Positions 25,727-35,087 of a DNA stretch of 64,000 bases are shown in pieces. A program made the position numbers and the translations under genes. Below the pieces are notes generated by a model. The model saw nothing but the letters and a program-made list of their open reading frames with translations. It had not been told where the DNA came from and did not search any database. The stretch comes from Tepidanaerobacteraceae bacterium. Lineage in GTDB: Bacteria; Bacillota; Thermosediminibacteria; Thermosediminibacterales; Tepidanaerobacteraceae. Position 1 is the stretch's first letter. Every line of letters starts with the position of its first letter. The stretch lies in assembly GCA_024655905.1 (NCBI GenBank), contig JANLFP010000010.1, forward strand, positions 62,001 to 126,000, given 5' to 3'.

Positions 25727-26377
25727 TCATAATAGAAGGCATACCGTATCCCCGCTTTCAATTCCGGCGGCATTGGCTTCATCCGTATCCACATGCATTT
25801 CAAGAACATAGCGGGGAGATACCCTAACAAGGACATTGTCAAAGATGACTTTTCTTTCTCCATCGGTCCTTACCTTCACCAGGTCTCTGTCTTTAAATCC
25901 CATTTTTTCCGCCAGATTCTGCGGCATGTGTATATGTCTTTCTGCAAGGATAACCCCTTTTTCTATCTTCAGTCCTCCGAGGGGGCCCACCAGTATGCAG
26001 CCCGGCGTGTTTTCATGGTTCCCGGAATCCCTCACGGGCGGACTCAGGCCGAGTGTATATGCATCGGTCCTGGATATTTCCACCTGAGTCGCTTTGCGGG
26101 GCGGCCCCAGCACCCGAACATTCTGGAGTATGCCTTTTGGTCCCACCACCATTACCGTCTCTTTTGCGGCAAATTCGCCGGGCTGCATGAGTTCTCTCAC
26201 GGGGGTGAGTTTGTAATTCTTCCCGAAAAGAAATTCGATATGTTCAGGGCATAAATGTACATGGCGTGCAGAAACATTGACCGGCAGATTTAAACACTTG
26301 GATTGTTTTTCCAGCAGATAGCGCTTTATTGTTTCTCTTATTGCATCTTTTAAATCCGAATCCATATCCAAACCCAC
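25727..26377 (-). CDS. pduL: PduL phosphotransacylase (phosphate propanoyltransferase)
   Basis: The 216-residue (or 212-214, depending on start) protein has an N-terminal encapsulation helix (SDLKDAIRETIKRYLLEK) and the PduL zinc motifs VNVSARHVHLCPEH and LAERHIHMPQN plus MHVDTDEANA. It converts propionyl-CoA and phosphate to propionyl phosphate, recycling CoA within the shell. GTG 26377 touches the ribosome site; TTG 26371 lies seven bases after GAGGTG and ATG 26365 is also possible. No propionate kinase (PduW) is present nearby to use the product. Confidence 0.92.
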   Translation of the reverse strand: MGLDMDSDLKDAIRETIKRYLLEKQSKCLNLPVNVSARHVHLCPEHIEFLFGKNYKLTPVRELMQPGEFAAKETVMVVGPKGILQNVRVLGPPRKATQVEISRTDAYTLGLSPPVRDSGNHENTPGCILVGPLGGLKIEKGVILAERHIHMPQNLAEKMGFKDRDLVKVRTDGERKVIFDNVLVRVSPRYVLEMHVDTDEANAAGIESGDTVCLLL

Positions 26378-26384
26378 TCACCTC

Positions 26385-27011
26385 TTAGTCGTTCCCGTAG
26401 TGAATGCACAGGGAGCGGGGTTCTCCCTTTTTTCTCGGGCATTTCGGGTCCCTGCACAGATTGCAGGTGGCCGTTTGTTCATTTTCTTCGCCAATCTTAT
26501 TTTGGATTTCCTCTTGAACATCCTCTTCCTGAATATTTCTTTGTTCATCATTCATTCGCTCATCTTTATGTGATTCCAATTCGTTTCCATCCGAATCACA
26601 TTTTGACTCTTCTTTTACTTCTAGATTCCGTCTTGTTGCTTCTTTTGCATCATTTTCATTTTCGCCGCATTTTTCATATTCAGCTTCCCATCCTGCTGGA
26701 ACCACGGCAGGAGTTGTTTTCTGGATTTCTCCCGATTTATCTTCGGTAAATATGCACAGTTGTTCATGGGGCCTCGGAATGACATGAACCGCCGCCACAA
26801 CTCCCACGCGGGAAGCTGCCGCTGAAGCTGCGGCTACGGCAGCTTTCACTGCTGAAACGCTCCCCTCCAGCTTTATGGTGGTCAGCCCCTGCCCTTTTGC
26901 CAGTTCATAACCCAGAAGTCTTACATCAGCAGCCTTTAAGGCCGCATCGGCCGCTTCCACGGCCGGGATGAGACCTTTTGTCTCTATCAACCCCAATGCT
27001 TCCGTCTTCAC
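26385..27011 (-). CDS. pduK: PduK-like BMC shell protein with Cys-rich C-terminal tail
   Basis: About 208 residues. Residues 1-90 are a BMC-H domain ([20 protein letters not shown] ... [13 protein letters not shown]). A low-complexity acidic linker rich in Glu, Asn and Lys (about residues 100-180) follows, and the tail has [13 protein letters not shown] plus a final Cys before IHYGND, a likely metal or Fe-S site. This layout is that of PduK. GTG 27011 follows AGGAGG by six bases and matches the normal BMC N-terminus; ATG 27044 has a poorly spaced site. The tail may hang on the inner or outer shell face; its role is unknown. Confidence 0.87.
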   Translation of the reverse strand: MKTEALGLIETKGLIPAVEAADAALKAADVRLLGYELAKGQGLTTIKLEGSVSAVKAAVAAASAAASRVGVVAAVHVIPRPHEQLCIFTEDKSGEIQKTTPAVVPAGWEAEYEKCGENENDAKEATRRNLEVKEESKCDSDGNELESHKDERMNDEQRNIQEEDVQEEIQNKIGEENEQTATCNLCRDPKCPRKKGEPRSLCIHYGND

Positions 27012-27144
27012 ACTTTCCCTCCTTTTGCTAATATTGGGGGACATGCCTCCTCTTCAGATGTTAAGGGTCAAGCCTCCTTTTTGGCAGGAAACTTGCGGGA
27101 GGCGAGGAGTGTCCGCATCATATGGAGTAGAAGGAGGAATGCCC

Positions 27145-27501
27145 TTAATATAATTTCAGCGGCATTATCTTGGCGAGGCGGGCCGCATTGCACCCGATTA
27201 AGCGGTAATCTTTGCCATCCTGCAGCCCGGGGAATATCTTCATAACGGGATTGCCCGGAGGCATTCGCTTGTGCTGCAGAAGACATTTTCCATCCGAGGA
27301 AATGCCAATCCCTATGCCGAGCCTGGATTCCCTGGCGGCACTTATCGCCAGGGATTCGACATCGTCATTTGATGTCTTTATTTCTGCGGGGACTCCCTCC
27401 TCCTCCAGCCCCTGCTGTATTAGCTTGAGTTCGGTGGAAACTTTTTCGGGATTTTCACAGCAAATTATTATGGAAGGTTTTATATCTTCAAAGCCTCTCA
27501 T
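27145..27501 (-). CDS. pduH: PduH, small subunit of diol dehydratase reactivase
   Basis: The 118-residue protein has the DdrB/PduH pattern: PSIIICCENPEKVSTELKLI at the start, EEEGVPAEIK, GIGIGISSDGKCLLQHKRMP and a final helix with GCNAARLAKIMPLKLY. It pairs with PduG to exchange damaged cobalamin out of diol dehydratase. The gene overlaps the pduG end by 4 bases. About 130 bases without a gene follow before pduK. Confidence 0.92.
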   Translation of the reverse strand: MRGFEDIKPSIIICCENPEKVSTELKLIQQGLEEEGVPAEIKTSNDDVESLAISAARESRLGIGIGISSDGKCLLQHKRMPPGNPVMKIFPGLQDGKDYRLIGCNAARLAKIMPLKLY

Positions 27502-29312
27502 GCTTTTTCACACCCCGATATGACAAGACCTGTGGCCACGGCATTTCTGGGGCCTTCGCTCCCCCTGATGTTGCCCCTGCCGGCAACTATGCCGTATCCC
27601 GCCAGAGCATCGGAAATCATTTCCGGAATCTCGAAATCCAGTGCCGAGCCTCCCACCAAGACCACAAAGTCCACCATTCTGATATTGCCCGCCGGTGCCA
27701 CTTTTGAAAGAGCCCTCAAGGCATTTTTTATGAAAACCTCTTTCTTTGCCTTTCTTCGAACACTTCTTATTTTTTCCAGGTTCAGTTCCGGCGGAAGCGG
27801 CACCAGGCCATTTTCCTTAAGAAGCACTACCCTCGCAAATGCTTTTGGATCAATAGGTTTTTCGAAAAATTTTACCGTTCCATCTTCCAGCCTGATAGAA
27901 AAGAGGCTTTCAACTTTTGCAGCCGGATACCTTTTTATATCCTCGACAAGGCCTCTGTCATTTACGCCCAGTTCCGCCGCAATGAGCATGTTGACCATTT
28001 CCCCTGCTCCAGCCATATGAACTGCACTGATTTTATTGTCCTTGTTTATGAATGCCGCATCGGTGGAACCCCCTCCCAGATCCAGTATGGCCAGGGGCGA
28101 AGCGGCGCCGGGAGTGGTCAGAGCCCCCAGGATGGCCATATGGGCCTCGATGCCGCCTATCTCCACAGGCACTCCTATCTCGTCTTTAATCTTTTGCGCA
28201 ACTCTTTCCATGGGCAGCCTGGAGCTTTTCACCATGGCAGCGAGAGCCACCGCATCTTCCGAAAAAAATTCGTTGGCCAGTCCTCCTTTAACCTTCTGCT
28301 GCACCAGGGTATCTACAGCAAGAATATCCTGTATTTTGATGTCTTTTGGATCCTGGCCCGTCACCGCAGACATGGTCCCGCGAACCTTGGCAAGAAGACC
28401 GCCCACATTGGTTCCGGCGCTGCCTTCCACATCCGCAAGCGGCCACAGCCTCTCGACCAAATCCATTATCGCATCCGCCCCGTTTTCCACATCTACGGCG
28501 CCCTTCGCATTCTCTCCCCTTATCAGAAGGGTGCCTGCAGGAATCTTTCTTTCCTTCACATCTCCCAGAGGCGTCCTTATAACCACTGCGGACCTGTTTC
28601 CTATAAGGGCTCTGGCTATCGGAACGATGCTTTTTGTCTCCTCCGGATTCAGGCCAAATTGAGTGGCTATTCCGTACGGATTGGACAGGGTGCTGATGGT
28701 GAATCCGGGCTCTGCCACTTCCACCACCGCCGCCATATTCAAAGGCACCTTCTCAATGAGGCTCACTTCGTCCACTACGGGTATTCTTTTGGCCAGCCTG
28801 TTGGCTATGAGCACGCCGTCGTCTTTTTGAACGATGGCGCCGTTGACATGGACTCCCCTTGTCAGAGCGCTGTTTATAATGCCGGCTGCATCTTCAAAAT
28901 CAACATTTTTCGGGACTATAACTATAACATCTTCTCCGGGCTTGCATTCATCGATTTTAAAAATGGGGGTAGTAACACCTACCCCCAGCCCCACTCCGCC
29001 CGGTGTGGACGGGTTATGCCCTATCATCGTGGATTCCGTAATTATCGTTTCTGTTATGGCTTCCATGGCCACATCGGCAATCACGGGAGTGGCTTCATTT
29101 ATCATGAGAACATTAATGTCTCCGATTTTTATCCCGGCCTTTCTTGCCGCATCTTCAAGGGCAATCCTTACTCCCACCACATTGTCGGGCGTGCCTTTTA
29201 TTCCCGTTGTAGCCGATATTCCGCTGGCCATGAACACGGGCCGATTTCCGCTGATGTTCGCCAGCGCCACTTCCGTGGTGTTGTTGCCGATGTCGGCGCC
29301 CGCAATTATCAT
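27498..29312 (-). CDS. pduG: PduG, large subunit of diol dehydratase reactivase
   Basis: The 604-residue protein matches DdrA/PduG in length and motif order: the actin-like ATPase loop IIAGADIGNNTTEVALANIS at the N-terminus, TGIKGTPDNVVG, the long middle part, LAILDLGGGSTDAAFINKD (phosphate 2 loop) and FVVLVGGSALDFEIPEMISD. With PduH it uses ATP to release inactivated cyanocobalamin-like cofactor from PduCDE, after which PduO/PduS restore AdoCbl. ATG 29312 follows GGAGG. Confidence 0.95.
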   Translation of the reverse strand: MIIAGADIGNNTTEVALANISGNRPVFMASGISATTGIKGTPDNVVGVRIALEDAARKAGIKIGDINVLMINEATPVIADVAMEAITETIITESTMIGHNPSTPGGVGLGVGVTTPIFKIDECKPGEDVIVIVPKNVDFEDAAGIINSALTRGVHVNGAIVQKDDGVLIANRLAKRIPVVDEVSLIEKVPLNMAAVVEVAEPGFTISTLSNPYGIATQFGLNPEETKSIVPIARALIGNRSAVVIRTPLGDVKERKIPAGTLLIRGENAKGAVDVENGADAIMDLVERLWPLADVEGSAGTNVGGLLAKVRGTMSAVTGQDPKDIKIQDILAVDTLVQQKVKGGLANEFFSEDAVALAAMVKSSRLPMERVAQKIKDEIGVPVEIGGIEAHMAILGALTTPGAASPLAILDLGGGSTDAAFINKDNKISAVHMAGAGEMVNMLIAAELGVNDRGLVEDIKRYPAAKVESLFSIRLEDGTVKFFEKPIDPKAFARVVLLKENGLVPLPPELNLEKIRSVRRKAKKEVFIKNALRALSKVAPAGNIRMVDFVVLVGGSALDFEIPEMISDALAGYGIVAGRGNIRGSEGPRNAVATGLVISGCEKA

Positions 29313-29326
29313 GCTTTCATCCTCCG

Positions 29327-29848
29327 TTATTCCATGCCTTTCAATCTTTTTCTCTTCTCGTATACATCCGCCGCCTCACGGACAAGAGCGGCGCAAACGG
29401 AAGCATTGTATTTTTTATCCAGTTCTTCGGCTATATCGAGGAGTTCCTGCTTGCTTGATCTGTATGGGCGAAGAGCCGTATATATCTCCAGAATGCGTTC
29501 ATCTGGAACCTTCGTCAGTTCCGCTGCCCTTCTCAGATTTCCGGCAAGCTGCGTTCTGCCAGCGGCTTCGGCGACTTGCGCCTGCAGAAGCAGAGTTTCT
29601 GCCGTAATCCTGAAATCATCTGCACCGATACTTCCTTTCATTACCTGCTCCAGAGTTATATCGTCCAGACTTTTGCCGGTGGATGTTTTGATGAGGTCCT
29701 TCCTCTTTTCGCCAATGGGATAGTCGGATTTTGGATTAAAGTTTCTTGCTCCTTTCTCGACAGGGTTTTCTTTAACCGCTACCCCCGAGCCTTTCATTTC
29801 TTTCAATACTTCCCTTATTATTTCTTCTATCATCTTTTCATCCATCAT
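29327..29848 (-). CDS. pduE: PduE, small subunit of B12-dependent diol dehydratase
   Basis: The 173-residue protein contains DYPIGEKRKDLIKTSTGKSL, VMKGSIGADDFRITAETLLL and NLRRAAELTKVPDERILEIY, the conserved PduE/DhaE core. Residues 1-20 (MDEKMIEEIIREVLKEMKG) form an amphipathic helix of encapsulation type, as in other pdu small subunits. It assembles with PduC and PduD into the (abc)2 dehydratase. The start follows the pduD stop by one base. Confidence 0.94.
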   Translation of the reverse strand: MMDEKMIEEIIREVLKEMKGSGVAVKENPVEKGARNFNPKSDYPIGEKRKDLIKTSTGKSLDDITLEQVMKGSIGADDFRITAETLLLQAQVAEAAGRTQLAGNLRRAAELTKVPDERILEIYTALRPYRSSKQELLDIAEELDKKYNASVCAALVREAADVYEKRKRLKGME

Positions 29849-29849
29849 T

Positions 29850-30515
29850 TCAATTACCTCCCCTGCCGAAAGAAACTTTTAATTCAACAGGCTTTGCACC
29901 GGGGGTCACGTAGCTGGTTTCAAAATTGTGCATGACTGCAGCCTTGGCCTGGAACTTCGGCCTTGCCATCTGATCGTTCTGTACAGGAACTGGGGTGGGT
30001 GACTCTCCTTTGGCATACCGGGCGGCGTTCTTGCCTATTTCTCTGTAAGTATCCAGGTTTAAAACCGGACACTGGGGAAAGAGTTCGAGATTGTTGAGCG
30101 GCTGCAAGTCTTTCTGATGAATGACGGTGGTTCCCCTGGATTGAATTCCTATGCCGACACCCGAACCGGACAGTTTTGCTGCAGTATGGGCAATAAACGC
30201 CACATCGGCTGTATGTTTCACCCTGATCAGCCTGGGGCTAAGCCCTTCCTCGGCAATTCCCGCCAGAACCTCCCTCAATATTTCGCTCAGAGGGATTCCG
30301 ACTATATTTTCTTTAAACTTTATCCCGAAAGCGGGCGAGATGCCGACCACGACTTCGTCCTGTTTTATTCCCGCTTTGGCTTCGCCAATTTCTTCAAAGC
30401 CTATATATACGGACTTTCCCGCATTCGCTGGCGTGGGTGAAACTTGGGTTTTACCCTGCAATCTTTTTAATACTTCATTTACGACTTCTTCCACGAGGGC
30501 TTCGCTCGTCATCAT
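29850..30515 (-). CDS. pduD: PduD, medium subunit of B12-dependent diol dehydratase
   Basis: The 221-residue protein has a short N-terminal encapsulation helix ([17 protein letters not shown]), then the medium-subunit core: [40 protein letters not shown] and [20 protein letters not shown], which contact the corrin ring with PduC. Length and ends are normal. ATG 30515 lies 3 bases past the pduC stop. Confidence 0.94.
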   Translation of the reverse strand: MMTSEALVEEVVNEVLKRLQGKTQVSPTPANAGKSVYIGFEEIGEAKAGIKQDEVVVGISPAFGIKFKENIVGIPLSEILREVLAGIAEEGLSPRLIRVKHTADVAFIAHTAAKLSGSGVGIGIQSRGTTVIHQKDLQPLNNLELFPQCPVLNLDTYREIGKNAARYAKGESPTPVPVQNDQMARPKFQAKAAVMHNFETSYVTPGAKPVELKVSFGRGGN

Positions 30516-30518
30516 ATC

Positions 30519-32198
30519 CTATGCCCCCTCCTCTGTATTAAATGATTCGGGTTTTAGCGCTTGAGGAATATCTTTTATCTCCTGCCACCTTTCGGGCGAC
30601 AGCCGGTAACCTGTGCCCGGCCCTTTATAATCATTGGGATTGTTCACGGCCGAGTCTATTTTGAATGCTTTATCCAGTACCGCCGATGTATGCAGGTAAT
30701 CCCCGGCTATTCGCTGCTTCAGCATATTCAGCACATTCTGGGCCACATCGGTATAACCGCTCTCTGCCAGGGCGCGGACTACATCAAGACCGGTGATTCG
30801 CCTCTGCATCATTTCCGTGGCCGCCTTCAAATCCTCATTTACATCCCTTGCAGGCATATCTCTGGAACCGTTGGCGAGTGTGGCTGCTTCCACTTCTTCA
30901 TCGGTAATCGGCGGAAGCCCCAATTTCTTAAACACCGCTTGAAGCGCTTTTGCAGCCTTGTTCCTTACGGCCACGACCTCCTCTTCCGTGACGGGTCTCA
31001 GCCCCCCGTCCACCATCAGGTCCCTCTGAACGGCAAGGTAATCGTCCACATCTTCAATGTCGAAATTGGACCCGGCGAACATATTGTCATAATTGGGCAC
31101 CGCACTGTATCCTGAAAAGATGAGGTCCGTTCCGGCAAGAAGCTGCGGCATCAATCTCGCGGTCCTTCGTATATCGGAATGGGAGAATGTCTGATCATTG
31201 CCGGATGCCACCTCCAGGTCGAGCATCATGGTTATCAAGTTTTCTCCAGCAACCACACGAATGCCGGATGGCACCGCACCCGGTACCCCGATGCAACTGA
31301 TGGAACCGTTTTGCAGCCCCTGAACTCCTGCGGCTTTGGTTATCAATACGCATTTTGCCTCCAGGTACAGCATGGACTTGCCTTCCGCATAACCCATCTG
31401 AACCTCCGAGCCGGTGCCTGAGGTAAAGCGCATCTTAAGTCCTCTTGAAGCATACGCCGATGCCAGGAATGCTTTTGACCACGGTGTGTCGTCGCCGTCG
31501 ACGAAAACCTGTTCGGTCCCGTATACGGATATGGTTTCCGCATACGAAGTAAGACCCCTCATCCCGATGGTCAATTCGAAGGCTTCTTCCAGGGCGCACT
31601 GAGTCAATACGCCTCCCCTTCCCGTCTGCGCTCCAATCAATAGGGCCAGTGCGTTGAAAGGCGCGTATCTGGTTATGCCGACTGTGGTTTCTTCTTCATC
31701 GAAGCCTCTCAGGGCTCCTTCGGCGGCATCCGCCGCAATGAGCACCGGATTATCCCTCACATTTGTCACGTGGCACTGATTACCCGGTCTCTTTCTAGCC
31801 CGCATCTTTTGCATGGCCATCATGATCTCCAGGATGTTCATCTTGTCTATCACATCCACAATCTTGGCCGGAGTCAATCCTTTGGATATCTCCAGGACTT
31901 TCTCTCTGGGGATGTTTATGTCTACCAGCATGCGGGCGATTTCCACGCTATCCATGGCCATTGCTTTTTCAGCCGCTTCTATATCTATTGCGTAATCGGC
32001 GATAAATCTCTCTATCATGTCGAAGTCTTCCCGCAGTTTGCCATCCATTTCCACTATTTTTCCGTTCTGGATTTTGATGCTTGGTTTTGGATCGTTTGGG
32101 CTCCCGATTGCTATGAGACCCACTTCGGGCCATTCCGCCACAAATCCATCCTTATTGACCGGTCTTTCTGCCAGGGTTTGAAACCTTTTGGATTTCAA
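30519..32198 (-). CDS. pduC: PduC, catalytic large subunit of B12-dependent diol dehydratase
   Basis: The 559-residue TIM-barrel protein is collinear with the known diol dehydratase alpha subunit. Substrate and K+/Ca2+-site residues are visible: His in NQCHVTNVRDN, Glu in GFDEEETTVG, Glu in SYAETISVYGTE, Gln in AGVQGLQNGSISC, Asp in ASGNDQTFSHSD and Ser in FSGYSAVPNYDN. It dehydrates 1,2-propanediol to propionaldehyde (or glycerol to 3-hydroxypropionaldehyde) by an adenosyl-radical mechanism inside the shell. Sequence alone does not separate diol from glycerol preference; the pdu context favours 1,2-propanediol. Confidence 0.96.
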   Translation of the reverse strand: MKSKRFQTLAERPVNKDGFVAEWPEVGLIAIGSPNDPKPSIKIQNGKIVEMDGKLREDFDMIERFIADYAIDIEAAEKAMAMDSVEIARMLVDINIPREKVLEISKGLTPAKIVDVIDKMNILEIMMAMQKMRARKRPGNQCHVTNVRDNPVLIAADAAEGALRGFDEEETTVGITRYAPFNALALLIGAQTGRGGVLTQCALEEAFELTIGMRGLTSYAETISVYGTEQVFVDGDDTPWSKAFLASAYASRGLKMRFTSGTGSEVQMGYAEGKSMLYLEAKCVLITKAAGVQGLQNGSISCIGVPGAVPSGIRVVAGENLITMMLDLEVASGNDQTFSHSDIRRTARLMPQLLAGTDLIFSGYSAVPNYDNMFAGSNFDIEDVDDYLAVQRDLMVDGGLRPVTEEEVVAVRNKAAKALQAVFKKLGLPPITDEEVEAATLANGSRDMPARDVNEDLKAATEMMQRRITGLDVVRALAESGYTDVAQNVLNMLKQRIAGDYLHTSAVLDKAFKIDSAVNNPNDYKGPGTGYRLSPERWQEIKDIPQALKPESFNTEEGA

Positions 32199-32219
32199 TT
32201 TTTTCCCTCCTTTCCGGTA

Positions 32220-33002
32220 TTAAATATACGGAACTCCGGACGATTTCGGCTCTTCTCCCAGGGTGGACAGCAGCTTTTTGCCAACCTCTCTGGCGGCTAT
32301 AAGAGCCTGACGCACCGCTCCCGAATCGCCGGAAATAAAGAGTATCGCTTCATTGGTAAAGCTGGTCCCCTTTGCTGGGCTGGCATAACCCACAACGTTT
32401 ACTTCGGCGGCTTTGACAGCGGTATCGCAGCATACCACCCCGATTGCAGCGGGTGCTCCGACAATCAATCCAAAAGCCTTGCCGAGAGGGGCGCCGAAGG
32501 CCTTTTCCAGGGCGAAGCTCGCACGAGCGGTGTATTGAAACTCCAGGTGCCCTGCATCATTGGCATAGACGTCGCCGAAAGTCCGGGGAAGTTCCTTTAA
32601 ACACACTTCCACCGCCCTGCGGGCATCCGAAACCTCTTCGGCTCCGAAAATAACCAGACAGCCATGGCCTGCGCCGCCCTTTGTGTCTCTTGCAAGTTCT
32701 ATGGACACTATCTCCGTGTTCGTAGCTTTGACCGCTTCATCCGCAGCCATAATCTGGGGACCAGCGCCGGTCCTCGCGCCTATAATGCCAATCGAACGGT
32801 ATTTTTTGTCAAGATTCATTTTTTCGTGCAGCGTTGAATCCACATTTGCTATGACAAGGCCGATGGTATCGCCTATAGCCGTGCCGACAAACTCCGTAAG
32901 GCCGGGGTTGGAGCAGGCCGGAGATTTTACCTCTCCTTTTTCAGCGGCCGATACCTTGTTCAAAACCTCCTGCACCACCTGCTTGATTACCTGATCCTCC
33001 AT
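32220..33002 (-). CDS. pduB: PduB, tandem-BMC trimeric shell protein
   Basis: The 260-residue BMC-T protein has the two circularly permuted BMC repeats of PduB (VSIELARDTKGGAGHGCLVI and ANVDSTLHEKMNLDKKYRSI), and an N-terminal extension (EDQVIKQVVQEVLNKV) that in PduB tethers the cargo enzymes to the shell. The usual internal restart that gives PduB' is not obvious, because no ATG/GTG/TTG follows the internal AGGAGAGG at about codons 22-26. ATG 33002 lies after AGGAGG. Confidence 0.92.
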   Translation of the reverse strand: MEDQVIKQVVQEVLNKVSAAEKGEVKSPACSNPGLTEFVGTAIGDTIGLVIANVDSTLHEKMNLDKKYRSIGIIGARTGAGPQIMAADEAVKATNTEIVSIELARDTKGGAGHGCLVIFGAEEVSDARRAVEVCLKELPRTFGDVYANDAGHLEFQYTARASFALEKAFGAPLGKAFGLIVGAPAAIGVVCCDTAVKAAEVNVVGYASPAKGTSFTNEAILFISGDSGAVRQALIAAREVGKKLLSTLGEEPKSSGVPYI

Positions 33003-33031
33003 TCTTTCACCTCCTAGAAAATCTTCCGGGC

Positions 33032-33310
33032 TTACTCTGTCTTAGGAAGTATCTTTTCCACATCGCTGTGAGGCCTGGGTATCACATGGACCGACACAAC
33101 CTCCCCCACCTTGCGGGCAGCGGCTGCTCCCGCATCCGTGGCGGCTTTGGTTGCTCCCACATCTCCTCTTACCATAACGGTTACAAGGCCGGAACCAATC
33201 CTTTCATACCCGACGAGTTTCACATTGGCGGCTTTGACCATGGCATCCGCCGCTTCTACAGCGGGAACCAGGCCTCTGGTTTCCACCATTCCCAGAGCTT
33301 CTCCACCCAT
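33032..33310 (-). CDS. pduA: PduA/PduJ-type hexameric BMC-H shell protein
   Basis: The 92-residue protein is a single BMC domain: [40 protein letters not shown] (pore loop RIGSG), and the C-terminal [20 protein letters not shown] typical of PduA and PduJ. It makes the main hexagonal facets and the substrate pore. It is the first gene of the operon; ATG 33310 has GGAGGTG ten bases upstream. PduA and PduJ cannot be told apart here. Confidence 0.93.
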   Translation of the reverse strand: MGGEALGMVETRGLVPAVEAADAMVKAANVKLVGYERIGSGLVTVMVRGDVGATKAATDAGAAAARKVGEVVSVHVIPRPHSDVEKILPKTE

Positions 33311-33422
33311 ATTGAATTTGCACCTCCATGAATTGTATTTTATATGTTTTATATCATTATTTCTTTTTTGAAGTTCATTTCCCTCTGGACAAAATTGTGT
33401 TTGTTTCTGTATTTTCGCTCAA
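33311..33422 (-). promoter_or_regulatory. Presumed promoter region of the pdu operon
   Basis: This AT-rich stretch between the regulator's terminator and pduA must hold the operon promoter. On the minus strand TATAAA (within TGATATAAAAC) could be a -10 element with only a poor -35 (GAACTT, 17 bases away), as expected for an AraC-activated promoter. No B12 riboswitch was recognised here. Confidence 0.4.
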
Positions 33423-33424
33423 TA

Positions 33425-33454
33425 AAAAATCCCTGCAAAAAATCCTGCAGGGGT
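33425..33454 (-). terminator. Terminator of the two-component regulator genes
   Basis: Minus strand CCCTGCA, an eight-base loop, TGCAGGG and ATTTTTTATT form an intrinsic terminator 50-80 bases after the response-regulator stop, separating it from the pdu operon. Confidence 0.82.
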
Positions 33455-33505
33455 AATCTGTATTTTTCCGACATATCAGCAATTTATTGACATATGGCTT
33501 TTTAT

Positions 33506-35083
33506 TTATGATTTTTCCGTAATCCCTATTCTCTGGCGGTATTCCGTCGGGGGCAATCCCACTATTTTTTTAAAAACTTTGCTGAAGTAGTTTGGATCGG
33601 CATATCCAACTTTTTTGCCTACTTCCGCTATGGTAAGCGAAGGGTTGGTCAAAAATTTTCTTGCCTCTTCCACCCGTGTTCTCGTCAGATACTCGGCATA
33701 GGTGCATCCCATTTCCTTTTTGAACAATTTGCTGAAATAGTCGGGGTTTATATATATAAGCCCGGCAATTTCCGCAAGACTCAGCTCCCGATTGTAATTT
33801 TCTTTTATGTACTGGGCCGCTTGTTTTACAAGATTGCGTTTTGCAGGTTCCCGATTGTTCTCCGCAAACACATCTTCTATAAAGCTTCTGCACCATGACC
33901 TGAGGCTGGAAATGCTCTGGCACCGTCCGAGTTTTTGCAAATGGGAAAAATCCAGATGCCAGTTCTTTTGACCGATGAGGCCTGCCTGGCGCGCGGTCCT
34001 CCAAACAAGGCCTGTGAGCTCCGCCAGTCTTGTCTGGCAAAATATTATCGAACCTCTACTGGATGATACCAGTTTTTTCAATACATCCTCCATGATTTCT
34101 CCGGCCCTGTCTTCCTGCCAGCGTCGTACAGCATCCAGCAATTCTTCTTCTTCTTCAAAACTCACATCTTCTTCAGAACCCATCAGATCCTCGAGCATAT
34201 CCCCTGTTATTATCCTGTTGCCCCCCAGGTAAAACTTGCCCAGTTTTGCAGCCATACACGCTTCCCTATAAACTTTTTTCAGGTTTCCCGCATCTTCGCC
34301 TACTCCTACGGTCACGGTAGTCTGCATTTTTTCTTCTATGCCTTTGCGTATCTGTTCAGCCATATATCTCGGCTCGGTTTTTGACGAAATAATCCCTATC
34401 ACCATTTCTTCACTTAGCGGCAGAATAAATTCAATATCTAGCTCGGCGCATATTTGCTCAATCTGTCTGAATATCTCGTACCGCTCCAGCTCCGCGCCCG
34501 GCGTGGAAGCATCCAAGTCGGCTTCCACCACCAGTATTGAGTCGGGCAGCCTATCTATATCTAGAAGTTCAGCCTGAGCTTTAATAACCGCATCATCCTC
34601 ATAATCTCCCAGCAGCATTGTCGCAAGAATGGATGAGCGCAAAAGTTTGCCGGCCCTTTTTATGGCTTCCCTCAATTCCCTGTCCCGAGCCTGCTTTTTC
34701 TTTTCCTCATCATAAAGCTCAACGATTTTTTGCAGAACCGTACATATCTCTTCGGGCCTGACCGGTTTCAACAAATAATCTTCAGCTCCCATCCGAAGAG
34801 CTTCTTTTGCAAAATCGAATTCGTCATATGCTGTGATGATTATAATCTTTATATTGGGATTTATGCTTTTTATCTCATTGGATGCAGAAAGGCCATCTTT
34901 GCAGGGCATTTTTATATCCATCAGCACTATGTCCGGAAGCAGTTCCCGGGTCTTTTCCACAGCTTCATAGCCGTCCCTAGCCACACCGACCACCTGCAGG
35001 GGAAGCCCCGACCTCTCTATTATGATGGAAAGCACTTCTCTTTCCAGGGATTCATCATCGCAGACAAGCACTTTGTAGGGCAA
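33506..35083 (-). CDS. AraC-type response regulator of the pdu operon
   Basis: The 525-residue protein has a receiver domain (residues 1-125: VLVCDDESLEREVL, phospho-acceptor Asp in DIVLMDIKMPCKDG, Thr in IIITAYDE, Lys in LLKPVRPEE), a long helical linker with a cyclase-like/YesN-type middle part, and a C-terminal AraC HTH pair (ELSLAEIAGLIYINPDYFSK, TIAEVGKKVGYADPNYFSKV). This is the YesN family. It lies 4 bases after its cognate kinase and immediately before pduA, so it most likely activates the microcompartment operon. Confidence 0.9.
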   Translation of the reverse strand: MPYKVLVCDDESLEREVLSIIIERSGLPLQVVGVARDGYEAVEKTRELLPDIVLMDIKMPCKDGLSASNEIKSINPNIKIIIITAYDEFDFAKEALRMGAEDYLLKPVRPEEICTVLQKIVELYDEEKKKQARDRELREAIKRAGKLLRSSILATMLLGDYEDDAVIKAQAELLDIDRLPDSILVVEADLDASTPGAELERYEIFRQIEQICAELDIEFILPLSEEMVIGIISSKTEPRYMAEQIRKGIEEKMQTTVTVGVGEDAGNLKKVYREACMAAKLGKFYLGGNRIITGDMLEDLMGSEEDVSFEEEEELLDAVRRWQEDRAGEIMEDVLKKLVSSSRGSIIFCQTRLAELTGLVWRTARQAGLIGQKNWHLDFSHLQKLGRCQSISSLRSWCRSFIEDVFAENNREPAKRNLVKQAAQYIKENYNRELSLAEIAGLIYINPDYFSKLFKKEMGCTYAEYLTRTRVEEARKFLTNPSLTIAEVGKKVGYADPNYFSKVFKKIVGLPPTEYRQRIGITEKS

Positions 35084-35087
35084 AAAA

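Noticed and set aside
32850-32960. Internal restart in pduB giving PduB'
   Set aside because: An AGGAGAGG lies at about codons 22-26, but no ATG, GTG or TTG follows at suitable distance.
33311-33505. Cobalamin riboswitch in front of the B12-dependent operon
   Set aside because: Expected by function, but no B12-box or cobalamin core motif is visible; control seems to rest on the two-component system.
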